Assembly (NCBI GenBank): GCA_033557675.1
Contig: JAWQRM010000600.1
Span: 1-21,124, forward strand
Origin: Coptodactyla brooksi
Taxonomy: Eukaryota; Arthropoda; Insecta; Coleoptera; Scarabaeidae
DNA: 21,124 bases
Direction of reading: 5' to 3'
This document shows, in pieces, positions 1 to 9,900 of the stretch. How positions within the stretch are numbered: the stretch's first letter is position 1; every line of letters starts with the position of its first letter. The position numbers and the translations under genes were made by a program. The notes under the pieces were generated by a model. It searched no databases. It saw only the letters and a program-made list of their open reading frames with translations, and was not told the DNA's origin.

Positions 1-909
1 GGCAAAGAGATGGGTGAAAGATTTTATCAGGGCATAAAGAAATGGAAAGGAGATATCGAGGAAAATGGTCTACTATGATGATGGCTGACTGTTGCTGTGT
101 GTTAAAATTGTGTGTTTTACGTACATTGTGTTAGTAAAAGCAAAAAAATGCGTTGTAAGAAAAAATGTCTATTTTAAAGTCTCATATTTTCATATTTTCA
201 CATTCTTTTGACAAATTTGGAAAAAATGATCATTTTCGGATTCAGCGCTAAAAAATACATAGGAATCGATTAACAAAAGGCTTGCAGGCTTGTGTAATTT
301 GTCACTTGAAAACAATATATTTAATAAACATAAAAAAATATTGAAAATAACTATGGAAGAAAGAATGCAACTATGGTTTACAGAAAAAATTCAACATACA
401 ACGTGTACAACACAACCTAATCTTTGGATATTCTGTTTCAAACTCCTCGGAGATTTTCTTCGACTTTTTTCCACTGCGATGCATTCATTTTCTTAATTAT
501 AATTTTCGCCACCTCCACACGTCAGATTCTTTAAATGTAACGCATCAATAAACAAAAATGATTGCCTAATCCCATTTTGATTCACCAGTTGAATAAGGTT
601 ACCTGGAAGAAACATTATTAAAAGAAATTGTCTTATTAAATTTAATAACTTATTAAAAACTTATTAAATTTATTGAAAATTATGTACACTTGGTTGCTCA
701 CTAGGCTAAAAATATTCTTCCTTGTGATGAGACAAATAAATATCTTGTCTATTAGAATATTTTGGTATAAACTTAGTTTTTGCATTTTATTGTTTTCAAC
801 CAGATGTAAAATTTAAAATTTTTGTTTCAATAACTTGTGAAATATGGACTTATAGAAAGAATTGCTTTCTGTAAAAAAAAGAGTAATGTTTTTCTAATTT
901 TCGTTACAG

Positions 910-3900
910 ATCGAGACTGAGTATCGCGATGGACAACTGCTCCATCGGGAGTTACCTGCACAAGAAGTTCAAAAAGCAGTCGACCACAGTACCCAATCAC
1001 CAAAATGCAGTGCCATCCCTCAGTGAGCGAACATCACCACCAGTCACCGCGAAGAACAGCATTGAAGCAAGTTTGGAGCCTCCGAACGATGTGCCAACCA
1101 ACTTTAGTACAAATTCTTCGGGCGACGCCGCCGGCCACCAGACGACAGCGTCACCCCACGTGTCTTCCATATCAGTTAGTAGTATGTTAGAGTGTAGGAT
1201 CGGTAGACCGGTCCAGTATTCGACCACCAGTAACAGCGCCATATCACTGCAGCGAGTATCAGAAAGCAACCAAGCGAACCAAGTACCAACGGTATCGGAG
1301 TCGATACTGAATTTAAATAGGGATAGTAGTAAATCGCAATCGAGGTCTTCCAGTTTAAGGGACGAGGCGGAATCCCTCACGGGAACGGATAAAATAGAAA
1401 CGTCTTCTGCGAATGAGAAGCCCGGAGGGAAGTACGTTTGCAACTATTGCAATTTGGTCTGCTCGAAACCGAGCGTTTTGCAGAAACATATTAGGGCTCA
1501 CACGAACGAAAGGCCGTTTCCTTGTGTGAGCTGCGGTTTTAGTTTCAAAACGCGCTCGAACCTGTATAAACACTGTCGGTCGCGCACTCACGCCAACCGG
1601 GTCTTGGGTAACAAGGCTCAGGAGATCAGCGCGGATACAGACGAAGATAAACAGGAAACGATGAAAGCGGATTTTGAAGAAATCCGTGTCGATACGAAAT
1701 CAAAACCGTACAAACCACGTTTTAAGGCCTTTTTCGATTCTTCGGGAGTCATCGAAAACGGCGATATTGAACCGTCAACTTCGGGTGTTGATCCGCCCAA
1801 AAGTAACACAACCAACGTGGATTTGATTTCGTTACACATAGACGAGATAATACACAAAAATAATTCTATTATCGTTAATACCAACGATCCCAATATGTAC
1901 AAAAAGAGGAATTCTGTAGAAACTCATCTACCAGAAGTGGTTACAAACAATAACCATCATGAATATAGTTATAAGTATCACGAGTTGTATCAATCTCAAC
2001 CACCCGTGCAGCAACTGGAGGTCCAATCAAACGAAGACGAACCGTTAAATTTAACGAATAAAAACCGAAAGAGATGCATAAGTGAAGCACATGAACCCGT
2101 TGTTCAAAAAAGTTTAATTAAAGAGTTGCTATTGAAAAATTTATACGCGGACGCAAATAAACAATGCCCTCATTGTAAAATGATCTTCCAAACCGTAACG
2201 GAATTGGATTTACACAAATTGAGAAGCTGCAAGGGCTATCAGAAAGCAGGTGCCAGATACTCGAGAAGCAGTTCCGTGAATGTCGCGTCAATTTTAACAC
2301 AAAACAAAAATGCCTTTGACACAAATCCCCATATACCTAATACGGTTTTTCCATTAAAATCACCGGGACCTTTCCTTGGAAAAACACGTTTGGTCGATAG
2401 CGATAAGGCAAAATCGTTTTCGTTTGATGACGGTATCCAAACGACATCTTTTCAAAATTCTTGTCAAAACTCTCAAGAGTTACTGAAGATGTCGCAAAGA
2501 TATTCTTTGTCACCCTTAACGCTACAGAACGAACAATACAGAAAGCAACCTGTTAAGCTATTTGGGGGCGAGGTGAAAATTCAAAATCCAGAGAAGGTTT
2601 ACGAACCGAAAAAGGACGAAAAATATCAACATCGGAATTATATTGAATACGCGAACAGCTTAAGTGAAAACACTGTGGTGAAATCAACGTTGCAATCGGG
2701 TGGGACGATAGTGCAAACAAAGCAACCCTATGAAGAAATAAAAGTGACATCGCCCGAAGTTATTAGAGTATACGAAAGTCCTCCTCAATCTCCAACGATC
2801 GATGTGGTTAACATCGACAAACCAATTTATACCTATAGACCGGAAGTTATTGTCGATTATTCCAGACAACAATCCGAAGAAACTCCTTATACTTACATGA
2901 ATATTATGGATTACAGCCAGAATGCAGTAAAAATGCTTACCCCTAAAATAAAACAGCCTACGTTAAATCTCCAAGAGATGATCACACCTCTAAAAATTAA
3001 CATCGAACCGAAATCTACTACTTTCGATAAAATTAACGTACCCGTTTTCCCTAAGGATCTCGAAGAAAAGAGAAAATCTGAAAATATCGATTTTGCTCAA
3101 AAACAAATTTTATTGCAACAGAAAATGACTTTAGAACCACCAAAACTACACGTACCCTACAATCCTGTTAAGCTTTTGGTGAACGGAAAAGTTATTCGTT
3201 ATGTACCGGGAATGCCTGGACCTATCACCGTTGACAGCCCTGTGGATACGCCATATTCACCAAGTTCGCCGATAGGTAGGGCGCCTCTGCCGAATACGAG
3301 ACTAACTAAACCTAATATACGTATTACTCCTCCTGAAAGTGTTGAAAAATATCAAGACAAGCCAAGTACTACAATATCACAGACAACAGATATAAATCGC
3401 AGCCCGAAAATGACAGCATTAGAAATAAACATCGATTTAAACGAAATGAAGTCTCCAATCAAAGCTGGCGTTACTGACACCAGGTCTCCTAAATTACCGG
3501 AAAATAGATCCCCAATCAAATCGCCGAATCCCCCAATAAGTTCGGAAAACCCAAAGAAGTTCGCAAGACCGAATAGCTTGGCTATAAAATCGATGATTCC
3601 CGGATCATTAAAACAGCATCACGGTTTAACACCGACAATGTTCAATCAGATTCTGATTAGTCCGGACACTCCACGGGTGGCGAAGAAGTACAACCATCAG
3701 ATCCTGCACGGGAACTATTTCAGTTACTTAGGACTGAAGAGTTCCACCAAGTCTTCTTACTGCACTCTGAATAAAACTCAGCCCTTTTACGTGCCACACT
3801 TTAAAAAGTTGAGTATGTATTCCGAGTGGAGGCAACATACTGGGACGAAGATGGACAAGCTCTATGCCGGAGCTTATGATTCCAGACAGAGGAACTGCAA

Positions 3901-3955
3901 GTATACCGTTGCTAAGGCTGCGATGGATGACACTATTCTTCATTCGACTTATAAG
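910..3955 (+). CDS. shn: shn large exon: N-terminal region, zinc fingers 1-3
   Basis: The exon follows acceptor ...TCGTTACAG (AG at 908-909) and ends at AAG|GTAAGT (GT at 3956), phase 0. Coding is taken from ATG 929, context GCG-ATG-G with a purine at -3, giving residues 1-1009. The frame stays open from 910 to 929, so translation could also enter from an upstream exon. Residues 171-221 form the first C2H2 pair, joined by the linker HTNERPF. Residues 413-434 form a lone C-x2-C-x12-H-x4-C finger, the C2HC type typical of this family. DEPLNLT (P372-T376) resembles a CtBP-binding motif. The C-terminal half (about 550-960) has many SP/TP sites and no recognisable fold. One very large exon carrying the first pair is usual for HIVEP/schnurri genes. 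Confidence 0.95.
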
Positions 3956-6900
3956 GTAAGTTATAGTAAGGTACGAATATATACAAAGGTATGAATGAAT
4001 AAAATATTTGTTTGTAGTTTGTATTCACAAAAAAAAAAAACAATAAGCATTGGATTAAGGACTGGTTGCCAGAAAACAATTAAAATTTAATTATGCTATC
4101 GAACAGCTTCTTACTAAAAACTGTTAAAAATTGGTGTACAATTTCATTGTGGATACCTTGACCGCATATCATCGGTACATTTAGTTCCTAGAAACCTTAC
4201 AATAATATACAACAATTCCAATTGTATGTAAATTTATTTCTACTTTCATTGTCACTAGTTCATCCAGTGTTCCATTTTCATGATTATTGATAAGCGATTC
4301 AATTTCTGCTTTACTATTTTGCTTGTTATTTTTGCGATAATTTTCGTGTAAGTGCATAAAATAAAAATTAGTCAAAACTTTGTTTAGACTTATTGTAACA
4401 CCAAACCTACATGAAATAAACCAATAGATATGCAGAATAATCTTAATCTTATATTAATAATAATAATGTTATCTAATAGCTGATTGAATATGTCAATATA
4501 AGTAATAAGATCATACAAAGTAATTCGATTTACGTTCAAAGTTCGCTTATTTGAATCACGCGAGCGATCGATAATTATTTGTTAGATCTATAAAAATGTC
4601 TAATCTGTTATCTCTATTTTAAAATGATTAACTTTTTGATTACAGTTTAGTGTTATCGAACAACCATCTTTAAAAGAAGAATGTAACAAGGCAATTCTGG
4701 GTGGATTTGAATCTAATGAAGATTATACATATATACGTGGAAGAGGTAAAATTCTTATTAGCAATACGTTTATCCCTTAAAGAATGTCCTTACAATTATC
4801 TGCAGGCAGAGGAAGATACGTTTGTGACCAATGTGGAATTAGGTGTAAGAAACCTTCCATGTTAAAGAAACATATCAGAACCCATTCGAATGATAGACCA
4901 TATACGTGCAGTCATTGCAATTTCAGGTAAGCGTACCGAATGAAAACAAGTATTTTAGATTAATCCTCCAACTGCGGGTCATTTTTTATTTATTTTGTTT
5001 TAAATAACAAGTCCATTGAATACAGACTAATCAATGAGATGCCAAAACACTTTCTTGTAAGACCTATCAGCCCTGTCCACACCACCCATTGTGTTATTGT
5101 AGTCACATATCAATTGAGGTTTTATTATTTCATCACCTTTCTTTCATTTTACTATACACCATGATGGGTTGTGACTTATGGTCAATGCAGTAATTGTTTT
5201 CTTACCTTGCCATTTTAGGACCAGGACTTTGCCCTTTTGAAAAGCTCTGATTTCTCCTTTTTTAAGTTTTATGACTCCAAACGTTGACGGTAAATCTTTC
5301 CTATTTATTCAAAGAGTTCCCCAGATGTCTGTTCTGCTATATAATGAATAATCAGCAACTTGAGGAGGAAATTGTCGGGTATTACATAATAGCCATTGTC
5401 TAATAAAGGATAGATTAGTTGCAACATAGTTTTAGTTTTTAGTCTTTCTTGAGTAATAACAAGCTAACTAATTTCTAACTTCTGGAACTAATACTGATCT
5501 AATCTTTCGGCACAGATGTGTGTCTTAACTGAAGGTAGAATTATCTACACCTTTTATTAAACAAGAAGATAATTGACCTCTGAGCAGGATTCAAACCTGC
5601 AACCTCTGGTTTCACATAAAACGCTCTTACTGCTGAGCTAAGCAGTGGTCCACCCACTTTTCAGAAAATGAGTGAATCACTTGATTTCCACTTCATCCAG
5701 TACCATTAATGTTTAGGTAACTTGACTCTACTTTGTAATAACAAAATATCTATTCAAATTGTTTTCATATAAGCTATCAGAACAAGGTAAAAAGGACTCC
5801 TGATGTTTCAAAATAAAATAAAATTGATTCGACTGAGAAATAATGTCTCCTTATGTTTAAATATCCTTAAAATTATGTGCAATGCAATAATACCACGAAC
5901 AGTTGGAGGGTTAAGATATTACACGGAAAAAAGCTAAAGAAAATCATGTCACTAATCTAATTTAGTATACTTAAATGTGTTTTTCATTCTAGTGGTGGTG
6001 TAATGTGCCTATCGTCTTTTTGCAGCTTTAAAACAAAAGGTAACTTGACGAAGCATATGAAAAGCAAAGCGCACACTAAAAACTATGCAGCGTGTAGTAC
6101 AAGTGGAAGTGCATCGATATCGCCCAGTTTACAGAGTGGTACTCCTTCGTCGGATTCGGAATCGGAAGACAGCATTATGGATAGCAGCGGTAAATACATA
6201 TATATGTCTTCTAATTTGCTTATACATACAATACAGCCATGTTATATTTATAAATATTCAGTAGTTGGCAAGTAGTCGTTCTTTTTGTTAGCTTTTTATT
6301 CAAACGCAAAATGTCAAATGCTGCATGATGGGTTGCGTAATTTGTGTATATTTTTGAAAATGAAAAATTTCAGTAAAAAGAAACAAATTTTCTTTTCACA
6401 CCTAGACGAAAAGTCTGCGGAAAAAGAGTAAATTCATACGAATTTGTTAAAATGTTTTGAACATGTTGGCGATAAAGTAAAATTTCTATTACTCCATTTA
6501 CAGGTCCATATGAGTTTATTTAGAATTTTGTCATGAATCAGCACTCGAATTTTGTGTCGATTCGACAATTCGTATCATTTTAATTTCGAAACAACTAATC
6601 TATGAATATGGTGACCTAAGCACCCACAAATCACGCCACAAAAAGAGAAATAATATAGTCTACTGTTATCTACTACAAAAGTGGACTGACAAATCAACTG
6701 CGAGAAATGTTATCTTATACATTTACATTCTAAAAAACCAGAAACACGAAATTATAGTTATAAAATGAATCAGTTTTTCATCGCCCTTGATGATGCTAAC
6801 TTGGTTAGCGAAACGTGTGTCGTTGTTTTTTCACATTTTGGTGTAGTGGTGAGATTTATTTTACTTTGTTACAAAGCCAAAGGTTCCAAACCATCAACTT

Positions 6901-9900
6901 TATAAAAAGGATCCTTTACTTTATTAGTTAATTTATATTATATCAGTACATGCTTGAAAAGATAATAATATATCCCTATAAGCTCCTTGAACTTGTGCAG
7001 GGAAGAACTTGAAATTCTTGCTAGAATCTTGTTATATGCTCTTGATTTGAGAGTCATATATAATGTTAACAAGAACTAAAATGTAATAATATAAAAATCT
7101 ATAACAACAATCACGAAACTTTCAAGCAGATAACACCCTCTGGCACAAACAATCCAAAATCTAATCTACTAGACTAACAGACAACAAATCATGAACAACA
7201 ATCCGAATAGAAAAATAACAGTCTGATGTATAAGAAGCTTCTGAGAATGGCCCTAAAAAGATGAAACTGGTCAAGCTAGATAAAGTATAAAATAAATTGT
7301 GGATATGGAACCTTTGGCTTTGTAACAAGTTAATCACTGGTTAGCACTTCACCAGGAAACCTAGTGTTCTGGTGGCCCTTGACAATGTCGACTTTTTCGA
7401 CGAAATGTGCATCGAGCAATGTACTATTGTTTTGGTGAAGTGGTAACCAGTGATTAAAATATAAAATAATAAACCATAAGAGTATATTTTTTCCTACTAA
7501 ATTCTACAATTATTCACTCTGGTTATAAAGCAAAATCTAAACAAATATACAGTAAGGTGCCAAATATTAAAAAATCTAACAAAGAATACGTAAAACAGTA
7601 TTTTTAAATGTAGAAAATATAACAAAAGACTAAAAAACTCATCGAATAAAGTATCAGTAACTTTTATTAATTTTATCTCACTAGTTTATACAATTAAACT
7701 TACAAAATGCATTAAATGAGTAGTAATCGTTAAAATGAATGTTGCATGTACTTTTAATTAATAGTGCTAATAATAAAACTTTTTAAGTACTAAACAGTTG
7801 TTACCATTGTACCAAAACTGTTTTTGTGTGAAAGCATATTTAATAAAAACTGTAAATGAGTGAAATTTTTAAAATATTTGTTGAATAATTAATTTCAGAT
7901 GATTAAGAATAATTTGTTAACTTGCTGGATTCCAGTTTGCAAAATTACCCTACACTACCAGTATAAAAGAATAATAGTGGACTGGATATCATCATCAGAA
8001 GCTTCTTAGATAGTTTTAACAGAAAGTTAAAATAAAATGAAAATTGAGTGGGAGTGGTACTCCAGATCAATATTGATGAAAATTTAAAGTAGTTAAAATT
8101 GATAAAATCACGAAAAGTACATTACAAGTTAAAAGAAATGTTAAGTGTAATGTGTGTTAGCATTTTGTGTTAAGTGTGATGTGTTTTCACACCACACTTA
8201 ACATGTGTTTTAACTTGTAACATACTTTCTGTGATTTTATCAATTTTAACTACTTTAAAGCTTCATCAACGTTGATCTGAAGTATCACTTCAGTTCAATT
8301 TTCATTTTATTTTAACCTATTATTTTAACCTATTAGAATATAATCAAAACTAGTTAAGCTCAAAATATAATAACTTTAAAGCCAAAAAAGTATTGTTCTA
8401 ACTATCCAGTCCACTATGTTGCTTCTGGCTACATAAGAATATAAAAGAATTGTGCTTGATTACTCTTCTAGATGGCAGTAAATTCATTCCATAAATTAAT
8501 GTAACAAAGGAATCAAAATAATATCAAACCAGAAATCTGTGCAATAACTATGGAATTAATGCAGAAAACAGTAGTAATAGAAATAGAAGCTGCAGAATTA
8601 TCGTTAGCAATTACAATGAATACGAATTTTTATGGTACAAGAAATAAATGTGACTTAGAGATAGAACATTACCATGCAAAATACAGAGAAACAACAATAA
8701 AATGCTAAGACTATACAGTAAAATACCAAATATTAAAAAATCTAACAAAGAATACGTAAAACAGTATTTTTAAATCTGAAAAATATAATAAAGGACTAGA
8801 AAAACTCGTTGAATAAAGCATCAGTAGCATTGTATTAATTTTGTCTCGCTAATTTATGCCTTAAACTTGGGAAATTGATTAAATTTGGTGTAATCATTAA
8901 GAATCTTGCATGTATTTTTAACTAATAGTACTAATAACCATTTTTTTAAGGTATTAAACAATTGTTAGCATTGTAGCGAAACTGTTTTTGTGTGAAAGCA
9001 TATTTAATAAAAATTACAAATGAGTGAAATTTTTTAAAATATTTACTGAATAATTAATTTTAGATGAATCCTCATCAAAAAACCAAGAGTCCACTATATT
9101 ACTAGTCCACCATATTAACTCTGGTACATATGAAAACACGATGAATACAAAAGAATTATGCCTGTTACCAAAATAACCAAAATAACATCAAATCAGAGAT
9201 CTGTGAAATAATTATGGAATTCATGCAAAAAACAGTAGTAATAGAAATAGAAGTTGCAGAATTATCATTAGCAATTACAATTTATACACATTTTTATAGT
9301 ACAAGAAATAAATGTGACTTAGAGATAGAACTGCCATGCAAAATACAGAGAAATAACAATAAAATGCTAAGACTATACAGTAAAACACCAAATACTAAAA
9401 AAATCTAACAAAGAATATGTAAAACAGTATATTTAAATTTGCAAAAAGTAACAAAGGACTAGGAAAACTCGTTGAATAAAGCATCAGTAACTTATATTAA
9501 TTTTGTCTCTGAAAGCATATTTAATAAACATTGTAAATGAGTGAATTTTTTAAAAATATTTATTGAACAATTAATTTCAGATGAATCTTCATCAAAAAAT
9601 CAAGAGCAGCAAGAACGTGAAGCCGTCTTTGGACTGTTGTCATTATCTCAGAAACCGACGGTTACGGAAGGTGCGAGGTCGAGTCCAAACGACACGATTA
9701 CGAGGACGCTATCGGTCGACTCTTCCAATTTTATGGACACAGAACGGATCGCGCATGTCACCAAAACGAACTATGCGAAAAATAAAATTTTAGACCAATC
9801 TATAAACTTTAACGCACCAAAGATGCCCGAAATCCCAGTATCGAATGCCGACGTGGAATTCCGGGAAAATCAAAAAATGACCAAGTATCTAGGAAAGACC

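Larger units (their letters stand above)
4927..6025 (+). other. shn intron holding a piggyBac fossil and a tRNA-like sequence
   Basis: 1,099-bp intron, donor GTAAGC, acceptor TCTTTTTGCAG. It contains a minus-strand piggyBac-type transposase remnant (about 5012-5400) and a minus-strand tRNA-like segment (5575-5650), listed separately. Nothing recognisable in 5660-6000. Confidence 0.85.
6190..9580 (+). other. Long repeat-filled shn intron
   Basis: 3,391-bp intron, donor GTAAAT, acceptor TTAATTTCAG. Nearly everything beyond 6780 is repetitive: hammerhead-like motifs (6787, 7241, 7381), a 20-bp inverted repeat pair (6868 and 7307), three copies of the intron's 3' end (about 7518-7902, 8408-9089, 9104-9580) and a foldback MITE (7974-8417). 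The stretch 6190-6780 shows nothing recognisable. Confidence 0.85.

Noticed and set aside
1..87. Short protein-like reading at the left edge (GKEMGERFYQGIKKW)
   Set aside because: Only about 28 codons, cut by the window edge; resembles neither an shn segment nor a transposon motif clearly enough to call.
290..496. 68-aa open frame in the upstream intron
   Set aside because: Low-complexity AT-rich translation, no domain, and it lies before a splice acceptor in what looks like intron.
997..1591. Open frames antisense or out of frame to the first shn exon
   Set aside because: Shadows of the real zinc-finger coding frame.
9214..9408. 64-aa open frame in repeat copy C
   Set aside because: A diverged version exists in copy B with stops; no protein features. 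Chance frame within a duplicated intron segment.
9541..9580. Upstream ATG of the frame continuing into the shn exon
   Set aside because: These bases are the intron's acceptor region, repeated in copies A and B; phase shows that the exon starts at 9581.
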